From Rhizobium skierniewicense (GTDB taxonomy: Bacteria; Pseudomonadota; Alphaproteobacteria; Rhizobiales; Rhizobiaceae): a stretch of 64,000 nucleotides of DNA. Of the stretch, positions 17,790 to 26,479 are shown piece after piece. Every line of letters starts with the position of its first letter. The stretch's first letter is position 1. The position numbers were made by a program, and so were the translations under genes. Under the pieces are notes generated by a model, which saw only the letters and a program-made list of their open reading frames with translations, did not search any database and had not been told where the DNA came from. The DNA lies in the NCBI RefSeq assembly GCF_014196515.1, contig NZ_JACIDV010000001.1, positions 434,001 through 498,000 on the forward strand, given 5' to 3'.

Positions 17790-18750
17790 AGTCATCACAC
17801 CCGGCCTTGCCACGTCAGTCCAGGATCTCGGTCGTCCCGGTTATTATCATTCCGGTATTCCCGAAGGCGGTGGCATGGACCGCTTTTCCACCCGCATCGC
17901 CAATCTTCTGGTGGGCAACGAACCCGGTGCCGCTGTCCTGGAAGTCACCTTCATGGGCCCAGAGCTGGAGTTCACAAAGCCTCTGACCGTCGCCGTGACC
18001 GGCGGCGAACTTCCGCCCAAGGTCAATGGCGTGGAGCAGCCGACATGGGAAAGCTTTGCCGTGAAGGCAGGTGATCGTCTGTCGTTCGGATATCTCAAGG
18101 CAGGAGCGCGCGCTTATATTGCCATATCGGGCGGCATCGACGTTCCGGTCGTTCTGGGGTCGCGCTCGACCTATGTGCTTGGTGCCCTAGGCGGTTTTGA
18201 GGGGCGCGTCCTGAAAGCAGGTGACGAACTTCCGGTTGGCGAAGGTTCCGGCAAAGCAGGGCTTTCGCTTCCGTCGCATCTGCGCGGTTTGGGTGCCATG
18301 CCAGCCGAACTCCGCATGCTGCCCGGCATTTACTGGCACCGGATAACCGACGCCGCGGGGAAGCGCTTTTTCGAGGATACCTGGAAAGTCGCGCCGGAAG
18401 CTGACCGTATCGGCTATCGCTTCAAGGGCGGCACGCCACTCGAATTCATTCCTCGCGAGCAGCCGTTCGGTGCCGGTTCGGACCCTTCCAATATCGTTGA
18501 CGCCTGCTATCCCTATGGGTCCGTGCAGGTGCCGAGTGGCACGGAACCCATCGTGCTTCATCGCGATGCGGTGTCGGGTGGCGGTTACATGATGCTGGGC
18601 GTCGTCATTTCTGCGGATATGGACCGTATCGCGCAAATGCAGCCGCATACACCGGCGCAATTCGTACCCGTAACGCTGGAGGAGGCGCTTGTGGCGCGGG
18701 CCGACAGGACGGCGGCGCTCGCGAAGGCAGAGGAATTCCTGGCCGCCTGA
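17779..18750 (+). CDS. pxpC: PxpC/KipA-like carboxyltransferase domain protein
   Basis: This 323-residue protein is of the allophanate-hydrolase-subunit-2/KipA family, the partner of PxpB. Its opening VITPGLATSVQDLGRPGYYHSG is the family signature, followed by DRFSTRIANLLVGNEPGAAVLEVT, AYIAISGGIDVPVVLGSRSTY and, near the end, QMQPHTPAQFVPV. The start ATG lies inside pxpB, an 11-base overlap, implying stoichiometric translation. With PxpA it forms 5-oxoprolinase in characterised bacteria. Here the added biotin carboxylase and carrier genes raise the alternative of biotin-dependent N-carboxylation of an amide or lactam. Confidence 0.93.
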   Translation: MAVKVITPGLATSVQDLGRPGYYHSGIPEGGGMDRFSTRIANLLVGNEPGAAVLEVTFMGPELEFTKPLTVAVTGGELPPKVNGVEQPTWESFAVKAGDRLSFGYLKAGARAYIAISGGIDVPVVLGSRSTYVLGALGGFEGRVLKAGDELPVGEGSGKAGLSLPSHLRGLGAMPAELRMLPGIYWHRITDAAGKRFFEDTWKVAPEADRIGYRFKGGTPLEFIPREQPFGAGSDPSNIVDACYPYGSVQVPSGTEPIVLHRDAVSGGGYMMLGVVISADMDRIAQMQPHTPAQFVPVTLEEALVARADRTAALAKAEEFLAA

Positions 18751-18996
18751 TACGGTCGGATCTCTTCGGACGAGGAACCGGGGATGGACTGGTCAATCCC
18801 GATTGGCCCTCCGCAGCGCCAGATTACTATATCCGGCGCGCGCAACGACAAGACGAAGCCGGTAAACGGCGTGAATTTGTTAGCCGAGCGATCCGAAGAG
18901 ATTGCCGGAAGAATAAGGGGAACATCGCTGGAATTTTCAGGCCGTCACACGGTCCGTTCCAGCATGCCCTCTCCTGAAAACATAAGGAACAGGGGA
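18751..18996. other. Intergenic region before the ABC importer genes
   Basis: These 246 bases contain no convincing gene. An open frame runs through from 18784 into livG, but its first 71 codons show no family similarity. The region could carry a separate promoter for the importer; I do not see a copy of the ACTATTTCACA leader here. Confidence 0.5.
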
Positions 18997-19749
18997 ATGG
19001 GTCAACTTAGCGCGGAAAACGTCTCCGTCGCCTTCGCAGGGCTAAAGGCGCTGTCGTCGGTGACGTTGGATATAACGCCCGGACATATTAGTGGTCTGAT
19101 TGGTCCTAATGGTGCTGGCAAGACGACACTGGTCAATGTGCTGACGGGTTTTCAGGCTCCGACCGAAGGAGCCATCAATCTCGACGGGGCATCGCTCAGC
19201 GGGCTCAAGCCGCATATGGTGCGACGGCGTGGTATCGCCAGGACCTTTCAGGGTGGCCGTCTTTTCCGGGATCTGGCCGTTATCGACAATCTCGAAGTGA
19301 CCGGTGTAGGCCTCGGCATGAGCAGGCGAGCCGCCGTTGCAGAAGCGCAGGCCATGCTGGACTGGATGGGCATCGGCGCTCTCGGCTCGCGCATTGCCGG
19401 TACGCTGCCCTATACGGACGAGCGCCGGGTTGCCATAGGCCGCGCGCTCATTGGCCGCCCATCCTATATTCTTCTCGACGAACCCGCTGCCGGAATGAGC
19501 AGCCATGAGGCCTCCGACCTGTCGTCGCTGGTCCGGCGCATTGCACGTGAACTCGGCTGTGGTGTTCTCATCATCGAACACAATGTCGGCCTTGTGCTGG
19601 GGCTGTGCGACCACATCGTTGTCCTTGATTCCGGCGCGGTCATCGAAGAGGGCACACCCGCCGCGATCCGCGGCAGCGAGAAGGTGCGGCATGCCTACAT
19701 GGGTACAGCTGCCGACACGGACTTGCCCGTTGTGGAGGCGTTGCAATGA
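18997..19749 (+). CDS. livG: Branched-chain amino acid-type ABC transporter ATPase (LivG)
   Basis: This is a 250-residue ATPase of the HAAT importer family, working at the inner face of the membrane. Walker A is GPNGAGKTT (about residue 38), the signature region is the divergent LPYTDERRVAIGRAL, and Walker B ends in ILLDEPAAGMS; the family marker RTFQGGRLFRDL and the C-terminal HAYMG are present. LSGGQ is replaced by LPYTDERR, as is common in LivG proteins (LSYGxQR/LPYxxQR). The start at 18997 (MGQLSAENVSV) follows AAGGAACAGGGG. It overlaps livF by 4 bases (ATGA). The position after the pxp genes suggests import of the lactam or amino acid they process. Confidence 0.94.
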   Translation: MGQLSAENVSVAFAGLKALSSVTLDITPGHISGLIGPNGAGKTTLVNVLTGFQAPTEGAINLDGASLSGLKPHMVRRRGIARTFQGGRLFRDLAVIDNLEVTGVGLGMSRRAAVAEAQAMLDWMGIGALGSRIAGTLPYTDERRVAIGRALIGRPSYILLDEPAAGMSSHEASDLSSLVRRIARELGCGVLIIEHNVGLVLGLCDHIVVLDSGAVIEEGTPAAIRGSEKVRHAYMGTAADTDLPVVEALQ

Positions 19750-20480
19750 ATATCCTAACGGTATCCGACGTCGAAATCCGCTATGGCAGACTGACCGCCG
19801 TGCGGGGTGTTTCCTTCTCAATCGATGAGGGCGAAATCCTCTTCATCACCGGTCCGAACGGGGCTGGAAAATCATCGTTGATGCGCGCGATTGCGGGCGT
19901 TACCCCGGCCTCTGCCGGACGCATAGATTTCCATGGTAACGATATCACCGGCAAAGCGCCGGAAGATATTGCGCGCCTTGGCTTTTCCATGGTGCCGGAG
20001 GGGCGGGAGGTTTTCGGCTCTCTGACCATAGAGGAAAATCTTCTGGTCGGCACGGGGATGCACGCCCGAGATCGCGGTTGGCGTGCGCGCGCCGCGACCG
20101 AACTGGAGGCGGTTTATGAGACCTTTCCCATGCTGAAAGAGCGCCGAAACGGGCAGGCTGGCCTTTTGTCCGGCGGTCAGCAACAAATGCTTGTCATCGG
20201 TCGCGCACTGATGACGAACCCGCGCCTCATCGCCATCGATGAGCCGTCACTCGGACTGGCGCCCAACATCACCGACCAGGTTTACGAGCGGCTGATCGCA
20301 CTGCGGGCCGAGCGTCGATTAACCCTGCTTGTCGTGGAGCAGAGCTCTGCCCGCGCCGTCATGGTCGGCGGACGCATGATCCTCATGCGCGGCGGCGAGA
20401 TCGTGCTGGACGGCGATGCGCGCGCACTCGGCAACAGCGAGGCCATTCAGGCAGCTTATTTCGGTTATGAGGATCATTGA
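19746..20480 (+). CDS. livF: Branched-chain amino acid-type ABC transporter ATPase (LivF)
   Basis: This is the second ATPase of the importer, 244 residues. It has Walker A GPNGAGKSSLM, the LivF marker GFSMVPEGREVFGSLTIEENL, signature LLSGGQQQMLVIGRALM and Walker B LIAIDEPSLGLAPNI. It begins in a 4-base overlap with livG and ends one base before the livH start. Together with LivG it would power the LivH/LivM permease. Confidence 0.95.
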   Translation: MNILTVSDVEIRYGRLTAVRGVSFSIDEGEILFITGPNGAGKSSLMRAIAGVTPASAGRIDFHGNDITGKAPEDIARLGFSMVPEGREVFGSLTIEENLLVGTGMHARDRGWRARAATELEAVYETFPMLKERRNGQAGLLSGGQQQMLVIGRALMTNPRLIAIDEPSLGLAPNITDQVYERLIALRAERRLTLLVVEQSSARAVMVGGRMILMRGGEIVLDGDARALGNSEAIQAAYFGYEDH

Positions 20481-20481
20481 G

Positions 20482-21387
20482 ATGTTACAGATCGTCTTCG
20501 ACTCGCTGTCTCTCGGTTCGCTCTATGCACTCGGCGCACTCGGCATCGCGCTGATCTTCGGCGTCATGCGGCTGGTGAACTTCGCGCATGGCGATGTCAT
20601 CGCCTTTTGTATCTTTGCGCTGTTATGGCCCTCGACGGATGCCATGGCTATCGTCTTTGCCGGTCAACTGCCTTGGTATCTGCTGGTGCCGCTGGTGTTG
20701 ATAACGGGGGCTGGGCTTTCGGTCCTGTGTGAGATCGTTGTGTTCCGCCGATTCAGGCGTGCCAATCCGGCTACCATGATGATTGCGTCTTTCGCACTCG
20801 GCTTCGTCATACGCTACTTCCTGCTGATGCTGTTTACCAGCCGGCCGAAATCCATCTCGCTGTTGCCGATGCTGTCACAGCCGGTGGAGATTTTCGGCGC
20901 GCGGCTACCGCTGTTGCAATTGATCACCATCCTCGCGACGGTCCTGATCCTGATTGGCCTGTCGCTCTTCCTGCGGCGGACCCGGTTCGGGCTGGAAATG
21001 CGTGCTGCGGCGGAAAACTTTTCCATGGCCCGCATGCTGGGTGTTCGCGCCAACCGCGTCATCATGGGTGCCTTTGCACTTTCAGGCGCGCTGGCCGGTG
21101 CCATCGCCCTGATCTTCGGCAGCCAGACGGGCACCGCCGATATCCAGATGGGTGCATCTATTATGCTGATGGCCTTCATCGCGACTGTGATCGGTGGTCT
21201 CGGCAGTCTGGCCGGAGCAGTGCTTGCAGGCTTTTTGCTGGGTGCTGCGTCTGTCATCATGCAGGTCGTTCTGCCGGTGGATGCGCGCCCGTTTCGCGAT
21301 GCCTTTGTTTATGGGGCGGTCATTCTCGTCCTGTTGTTCCGCCCGCAAGGCCTGATCGCCGCGCGCGGCACCAAGGAAAGGGTCTGA
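20482..21387 (+). CDS. livH: Branched-chain amino acid-type ABC permease (LivH)
   Basis: This 301-residue inner-membrane permease has about eight hydrophobic segments and the LivH marker GALGIALIFGVMRLVNFAHGD near residue 20 and AFIATVIGGLGSLAGAVLAG near residue 235, the cytoplasmic contact to the ATPases. The ATG at 20482 (MLQIVFDSL) is preferred, with GAGG nine bases upstream; longer in-frame starts lie within livF. It is followed 4 bases later by livM. Confidence 0.94.
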   Translation: MLQIVFDSLSLGSLYALGALGIALIFGVMRLVNFAHGDVIAFCIFALLWPSTDAMAIVFAGQLPWYLLVPLVLITGAGLSVLCEIVVFRRFRRANPATMMIASFALGFVIRYFLLMLFTSRPKSISLLPMLSQPVEIFGARLPLLQLITILATVLILIGLSLFLRRTRFGLEMRAAAENFSMARMLGVRANRVIMGAFALSGALAGAIALIFGSQTGTADIQMGASIMLMAFIATVIGGLGSLAGAVLAGFLLGAASVIMQVVLPVDARPFRDAFVYGAVILVLLFRPQGLIAARGTKERV

Positions 21388-21391
21388 CGCC

Positions 21392-22474
21392 ATGACGATC
21401 GCAACCACACAAGACCTTCCCGCAGCATTGGCAGCTCCGAAAAAACCAGCGCCTTTCACACTTGCGCGCCGCACCATCATGACGCCGATCCTGTTGTCAC
21501 TTCTGCTCCTGGCAATCGCGGTGCTGACGGTGATGACCGGTTCCAAGCCGTTCAACCAAGCCGTCATCGATGTCTTCGTCCGCGTCACACTGGTCGTTGG
21601 GCTCTACATCTTCATCGGAAACTCGGGCGTTCTGAGCTTCGGCCATATCGGCTTTACCTGCCTCGGGGCCTATGCGGCGGCGTGGCTGACCATCAATCCG
21701 ATCATGAAGAAAAGCGCGCTTCCCGGGCTGCCGCAATGGTTGCTGGATACACGACTGCCCTATTGGGAAGCGGCCATATTGGCAGCACTCTTTGCCGGCA
21801 TCGTGGCGCTTGTCTTCGGCAAGGTGTTGATGCGGCTTTCCGGCATCGCTGCATCGATTGCGACATTTGCCGTGCTGGCCATGATCAACACAGTCTATTC
21901 CAATTGGGAAGATGTGACCGGCGCAACGTCTTCCGTGGTCGGCATCCCCATCGTCAGAACCATATGGCCCTATGTCGGCGCTGCCGTCATCGCCATTTTC
22001 ATCGCTTGGGCGCATGCCATCTCCCGGTCCGGTCTGGCATTGCGCGCCGCGCGTGATGAGCCGACGGCTGCCGCCGCATCGGGCGTGGATATCCCAAAGG
22101 AGCGTCTTGTCGCCTTCACCATATCAGGTACGGTCATGGGGCTGGGTGGCGCGTTGATGGCACATTCCATCGGTGTCGTCACGCCCGATACCTTCTATCT
22201 CGGCCTCACTTTCATCACGCTGTCGATGCTGGTCGTCGGTGGCATGAGCAGTCTGTCGGGTGCTGTGATCGGTGTGGTTCTTCTCTCAGCCCTCATTCAG
22301 GCACTCCGCATGCTTGAGGCCGGGGTTCCCATCGGGGCAACAACCTTTGCCCTTCCCAAAGGGCTTCAGGAAATCGCCCTCGGTGTCATCATGATCGTGA
22401 TCCTTGCGCTCCGTCCTGCCGGATTGATCGGCAATCGCGAGATCACCTTGTTTCGTCGCAGTCAAAACAAATAG
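21392..22474 (+). CDS. livM: Branched-chain amino acid-type ABC permease (LivM)
   Basis: This 360-residue permease is the partner of LivH. After a 30-residue hydrophilic N-terminus it has about ten hydrophobic segments, with the family stretch NSGVLSFGHIGFTCLGAYAAA near residue 75, an ATPase-contact loop ARDEPTAAAASGVDIPKERL near residue 230 and VVGGMSSLSGAVIG near residue 285. Its stop lies 40 bases before the binding-protein gene. Confidence 0.94.
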   Translation: MTIATTQDLPAALAAPKKPAPFTLARRTIMTPILLSLLLLAIAVLTVMTGSKPFNQAVIDVFVRVTLVVGLYIFIGNSGVLSFGHIGFTCLGAYAAAWLTINPIMKKSALPGLPQWLLDTRLPYWEAAILAALFAGIVALVFGKVLMRLSGIAASIATFAVLAMINTVYSNWEDVTGATSSVVGIPIVRTIWPYVGAAVIAIFIAWAHAISRSGLALRAARDEPTAAAASGVDIPKERLVAFTISGTVMGLGGALMAHSIGVVTPDTFYLGLTFITLSMLVVGGMSSLSGAVIGVVLLSALIQALRMLEAGVPIGATTFALPKGLQEIALGVIMIVILALRPAGLIGNREITLFRRSQNK

Positions 22475-22514
22475 CCGGCGGAGAGGAAACCGCACGGCAA
22501 TAAAGGAGAACGGA

Positions 22515-23708
22515 ATGGCTTACATGACGAGAATGCTGTCTGCGGTTCTGGCAACCGCCATGACGACCTTACCGGCTTGGGCAGACGACGATAAAATCGT
22601 CGTCGGCTTTGCCACCGGTGCTTCCGGTTTCATGGAAGCCTATGACAAACCGGCGCAGGATGCGGCGATGATCCGCATCGACGAGATCAACGCGGCTGGC
22701 GGCCTGCTCGGCAAGAAGATCGAGGTCGTCAGTGCCGATACGAAGTCCGACCGTGCGGAAGGTGCCAAAGCCGGTCTGTCGGTCATCGATCAGGGCGCCG
22801 ACCTGGTCGTCGTATCGTGCGACTACGACTTCGGTGCCCCGGCAGCGCTGGCGGCTGAAGATGCGGGACTGGTCTCGTTCTTCCTCTGTGCAGAATCCGT
22901 GAAAGCGGGCATTCAGGGCGTCGGCCCACACAGTTTCTCCGCTTCTGTGCTGGCTGCCGTACAGGGTGCGACGATGGCGGAATGGGCTTTCAACGAGAAG
23001 AAGGCCAAGACCTATTACCGCCTGCTCGATACCTGGACCGAATATAACAAAGGCATTTGCGACGGCTTCGACTGGATGATGCCGAAGCTTGAGGCCAAGG
23101 GTGCGAAGCTCGTCGGCAAAGACACCTTCAAGAACGAGGATGCGTCCATCGCTGCGCAGATTTCCCGCATCAAGGCGCTGCCGCAGGAGCCGGATGCGAT
23201 CATGCTGTGCACGATGATGCCCGGTGCGGTCTCGGCCATCAAGCAAATCCGTGCTGCCGGTATCAACTCGATGATCCTCAATGGTTCCGGCGTGGACGGA
23301 AGCTATTGGCTGTCGGCCGTGCCCGACCTGTCCAACTTCTTTACGCCTGTTCAGGGCTCAATCTATGGCGACGATCCGAACCCGGCCGTCCAGACCTTCA
23401 ATGCCGCCTACAAGAAGAAGACAGGCTCTGACCCATCGAGCCAATATGTCTATCCTGGTTACTCCATGATCGACGTCTGGGCGAAGGCAGTGGAGCGGGC
23501 AAAAACCACGGAAGCCAGTGCAGTCGTTGCGGAGCTGGAAAAGATGAAGGACGAACCCACACTCTTTGGCCCAAGGACCTTCACCGCGGAACTCCACCAT
23601 CAAAACCAGGCTCGTTACCTCATCGTGGAAACGAAAAACGGAAAACCCGGTGTCGTCGGCAACTGGACGATATCTGAACCCATTCCCCTGGACGCCCTCG
23701 TCAAGTAA
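22515..23708 (+). CDS. Periplasmic substrate-binding protein, Liv type
   Basis: This 397-residue binding protein of the LivJ/LivK (Peripla_BP_6) family delivers solute to the LivHMGF complex. A signal peptide covers about residues 1-23 (MTRMLSAVLATAMTTLPAWA, cleavage after AWA). The mature part begins DDDKIVVGFATGASG and has the family's GGLLGKKIEVVSADTKSD. The ATG has AAAGGAGAA nearby. As the last gene of the importer it is followed by a long perfect hairpin that should both end and protect the transcript, fitting the large amount of binding protein such systems need. The ligand is unknown; island context suggests an N-containing ring compound or amino acid. Confidence 0.93.
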   Translation: MAYMTRMLSAVLATAMTTLPAWADDDKIVVGFATGASGFMEAYDKPAQDAAMIRIDEINAAGGLLGKKIEVVSADTKSDRAEGAKAGLSVIDQGADLVVVSCDYDFGAPAALAAEDAGLVSFFLCAESVKAGIQGVGPHSFSASVLAAVQGATMAEWAFNEKKAKTYYRLLDTWTEYNKGICDGFDWMMPKLEAKGAKLVGKDTFKNEDASIAAQISRIKALPQEPDAIMLCTMMPGAVSAIKQIRAAGINSMILNGSGVDGSYWLSAVPDLSNFFTPVQGSIYGDDPNPAVQTFNAAYKKKTGSDPSSQYVYPGYSMIDVWAKAVERAKTTEASAVVAELEKMKDEPTLFGPRTFTAELHHQNQARYLIVETKNGKPGVVGNWTISEPIPLDALVK

Positions 23709-23727
23709 AGCGACCTTTCACCCGTTG

Positions 23728-23759
23728 CGCCATGCATCCAATCAGGATGCATGGCGTTT
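23728..23759 (+). terminator. Hairpin terminator after the Liv-type importer operon
   Basis: CGCCATGCATCC (23728-23739) is perfectly complementary to GGATGCATGGCG (23745-23756), a 12-bp stem with a 5-base loop, followed by TTTG. The U-run is short, so it may act as a 3' stabiliser of the binding-protein mRNA as much as a terminator. Confidence 0.75.
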
Positions 23760-23804
23760 GCATGTCTCAAATCGCGCGGGCTGACGCGTCATGGGGCAAT
23801 ACAC

Positions 23805-25457
23805 ATGAAATTCGGGCAATTTCCCATTGATGATGCGACGGGTTTTTTGCTCGCCCATTCCCTGCGGTTTTCCGGTGTCGATCTGTCCAAGGGGCACGTT
23901 CTCAAGCGGTCCGATTTGCAGCGTTTGAAAGCGGCTGGATTAAAAACCGTAACGGCTGCCCGCCTCGAGAGCGACGACCTGAGTGAAGATGATGCAGCCA
24001 GCATGCTGGCTGTCGCTGCGAGCGCGGACAGCTTGAGGTTTTCGGAAGCCAGAACCGGTCGGGTCAATGTCTACTCGACGGTCAAAGGCGTGTTCGTTGC
24101 AAACAAAGCCGTCATCGACTGTTTCAACAGCATTGATCCTGCCATCACCGTTGCCTGTCTGGCAGACCACTCGAGAGTGAATGCTGATGACCTTGTCGCG
24201 ACGTTTAAGATCATCCCACTTGCTGTTCCAAGGTCGAAGATCGAGGCGGCCTGTTCCGTGATGAAGGAACAGACCGCATTTTGTGTGCGACCATTCAAAC
24301 GCTTCGCCGTCAGTCTGATTGCCACCGAATTGCCGAGACTAAAGCCTTCTGTCATGGACAAGACAGCCCGGATCCTGGCCAGACGTCTTGCCGTTTGTGG
24401 CAACTCCCTACAGCGGGAGAGTCGCACAACGCATGAAACGCAGGCACTTTCAGAAGCGCTTAGAGAGGTTTCAGCCCTGCAAGACGATGCCCCGAAATTG
24501 ATCGTCGTTTTTGGTGCGTCTGCTGTCATCGATGAAGGCGACGTTATTCCGCAGGCCATCCGGGAGGCTGGGGGCACCGTTTTACGGGTTGGAATGCCCG
24601 TCGATCCGGGAAATCTTCTGGTTTTGGGCCTTATCGGTGAAACCCATGTCATAGGAGCGCCGGGATGTGCGCGCAGCCCGATGGAAAATGGGTTCGACTG
24701 GATCCTGGAGCGTGTTTTGACAGGTGAAAAGCCTGATGGTGGCATGATAGCAGGCTTGGGTGTCGGCGGCCTATTGAAAGAAATTCGCTCACGGCCGATG
24801 CCGCGAGATAACGTTTCAGAAAGGCAAGACCAGATGTCTGTCGCAATCGTTCTTCTCGCAGCCGGAATGTCGAGCCGCATGGGTAGCAGCGGTCTTCACA
24901 AGTTGCTGGCCGAATTCGATGGGATTCCACTTCTGCGTCGGACTGCCACCGTCGCAGTTGGTAGCAAGGCGTCATCGGTTGCCCTAGTCCTCGGCCACAG
25001 AGCAGACGACCTGATAAACGTCCTGTCGGGCCTGAAGCTGTCAACGATCATCAACCCGGATTACGCATCGGGCATGGCGAGCTCCCTCGCGACGGGGTTC
25101 GCCACGCAGGAGGCGCGCAATGCCGACGGTATCATGGTTATGCTGGCGGATATGCCGGACCTCTCTAGCGTGCATCTCGATCAACTTATCGATGCTTTCG
25201 ACGCATCGGGAGCCACCGCAATCGTCCGGGCCGTTTTTGACGGCAAACCCGGTAATCCAGTTATCCTGCCGCGCTCCCTGCATGACGCCATCCTGCGTCT
25301 GGAAGGTGATGTCGGTGCCCGACATCTGATCGAGACGTCAGGCCTGCCGATCATCAACGTCGAGATCGGTTCCGCAGCGCAAGTGGATGTCGACACGCCC
25401 CAAGCCGTGGAAGCCGCTGGGGGTGTTCTGGTCGAGAGCTTAAACCATCTACCTTGA
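23805..25457 (+). CDS. Molybdopterin-binding / MocA-like nucleotidyltransferase fusion
   Basis: This 550-residue fusion has an N-terminal half resembling MoeA/MogA-type molybdopterin-binding proteins (residues 1-335, with IVVFGASAVIDEGDVIPQAI near 235) and a C-terminal half of the MobA/MocA nucleotidyltransferase family (from about 345, starting VAIVLLAAGMSSRMG, with ADMPDLSSVHLDQL and GNPVILPR). MocA makes molybdopterin cytosine dinucleotide, the cofactor of the xanthine dehydrogenase family enzymes in this window. The start at 23805 (MKFGQFPIDDA) is preferred over 23751, which lies in the terminator hairpin. Its 3' end overlaps the convergent XdhC gene by 9 bases. Confidence 0.9.
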   Translation: MKFGQFPIDDATGFLLAHSLRFSGVDLSKGHVLKRSDLQRLKAAGLKTVTAARLESDDLSEDDAASMLAVAASADSLRFSEARTGRVNVYSTVKGVFVANKAVIDCFNSIDPAITVACLADHSRVNADDLVATFKIIPLAVPRSKIEAACSVMKEQTAFCVRPFKRFAVSLIATELPRLKPSVMDKTARILARRLAVCGNSLQRESRTTHETQALSEALREVSALQDDAPKLIVVFGASAVIDEGDVIPQAIREAGGTVLRVGMPVDPGNLLVLGLIGETHVIGAPGCARSPMENGFDWILERVLTGEKPDGGMIAGLGVGGLLKEIRSRPMPRDNVSERQDQMSVAIVLLAAGMSSRMGSSGLHKLLAEFDGIPLLRRTATVAVGSKASSVALVLGHRADDLINVLSGLKLSTIINPDYASGMASSLATGFATQEARNADGIMVMLADMPDLSSVHLDQLIDAFDASGATAIVRAVFDGKPGNPVILPRSLHDAILRLEGDVGARHLIETSGLPIINVEIGSAAQVDVDTPQAVEAAGGVLVESLNHLP

Positions 25458-26144
25458 TAGGCTCGGCTTTCCAGAGCGCAGTGTGCTGATGATTTCTGCG
25501 AGGATAGCGACAGCAATTTCAGCGGGGGTGGCCGCACCGATATCAAGTCCGATAGGTGCGGCGATGCGAGAAAGCTCCGCCTCGGTCAATCCCTGGTCCT
25601 TCAACCGTGCCAGCCTCGCCTGGTGGGTTTTGCGGCTCCCCAGCGCGCCGACGTAAAAACAACCGGTTCGGAGCGCTTCGGCGAGCGGAAAGTCATCGAT
25701 CTTCGGATCATGTGTCACGGCAACAAGCGCCGTATGCGGATCCAGCGGACGGTTCTTCAAGACGTCCTCCGGCCAATCGGCCGTTAAATCCATCTGTGCA
25801 AAGCGTTCAGTGGTGGCGAACGCGGTCCGCGGATCAATGATGCAGACATCAAAACCGGTCAGATGCGCCATCTGTGCGAGTGCCTGTGTGATATGGACCG
25901 CCCCGATGATGACAATCCGCGTCGCCGGGACATAGACATTCACGAAATAGGAGGTGTCTTCGACGGTGACGCTAGCAGACTTTCCGGATTGAAGCGCAGC
26001 TGTGATGGCTTGGCCAAGAACACCCTCGACAGCCTCGCCATCGGCTACAACACGACTGCTGCCAGTATCGAGATTGGTAATCGTCGCTGCCGCGATACGG
26101 TCTGAACGGTAGCGGTTCAGCGTTTGAAGGCTGATCAGATCCAT
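25449..26144 (-). CDS. XdhC-family maturation protein, Rossmann-domain part
   Basis: This 231-residue protein matches the C-terminal Rossmann domain of XdhC/CoxI, which binds and delivers sulfurated molybdenum cofactor to xanthine dehydrogenase-type enzymes. Seen are RIVIIGAVHITQALAQMAHLTGFDVCIIDPR, where the usual GxGHV has become GAVHI, then VAVTHDPKIDD and YVGALGSRKTHQARL. The ATG at 26144 (MDLISLQTLN) overlaps the stop of the upstream XdhC N-domain gene by one base, so XdhC is split into two coupled cistrons here. It probably serves PaoABC and perhaps the hydroxylase at 8.3-12 kb. Confidence 0.9.
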   Translation of the reverse strand: MDLISLQTLNRYRSDRIAAATITNLDTGSSRVVADGEAVEGVLGQAITAALQSGKSASVTVEDTSYFVNVYVPATRIVIIGAVHITQALAQMAHLTGFDVCIIDPRTAFATTERFAQMDLTADWPEDVLKNRPLDPHTALVAVTHDPKIDDFPLAEALRTGCFYVGALGSRKTHQARLARLKDQGLTEAELSRIAAPIGLDIGAATPAEIAVAILAEIISTLRSGKPSLSR

Positions 26145-26479
26145 CAGTGCACTTTCTCGACAAAGACGCGAATGCGTCCTCCGCAGGACAGGCCCACGGC
26201 CCATGCCGTCTCATCGGCAACGCCGAATTCAAGCATTTCCGACGTCCCGTTGCCGATGACATCAATCGCCGCGGCGATCACCGAGCCTTCAACGCAGCCA
26301 CCCGAAACCGAGCCTTCGAAATTGCCTTCGGCATCGATGACGAGATGACTGCCGGGAGGTCTGGGTGCCGAGCCCCATGTCTCGATGACGGTCGCTATCG
26401 CGACCTCACGGCCGCGTTTTTTCCAGCGTTCGGCCACATCGAGCGGATCGCCATGCCCATGGTCGTCTTCAGTCCTCAT
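26144..26479 (-). CDS. XdhC-family maturation protein, N-domain part
   Basis: This 111-residue protein corresponds to the N-terminal XdhC_CoxI domain: VAIATVIETWGSAPRPPGSHLV, GSVSGGCVEGSV and, at the C-terminus, GLSCGGRIRVFVE. The conserved Cys residues of SGGCVEG and LSCGG are present. The ATG at 26479 is chosen because GGAG lies six bases upstream and the domain begins right after; a longer frame to 26614 is possible. It is transcribed divergently from paoA. Confidence 0.88.
   Translation of the reverse strand: MRTEDDHGHGDPLDVAERWKKRGREVAIATVIETWGSAPRPPGSHLVIDAEGNFEGSVSGGCVEGSVIAAAIDVIGNGTSEMLEFGVADETAWAVGLSCGGRIRVFVEKVH

Noticed and set aside
18784..18996. N-terminal extension of LivG by 71 codons
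   Set aside because: ATPases of this family begin a few residues before the LSAENVSVAF stretch; the ATG at 18997 has a proper ribosome site.
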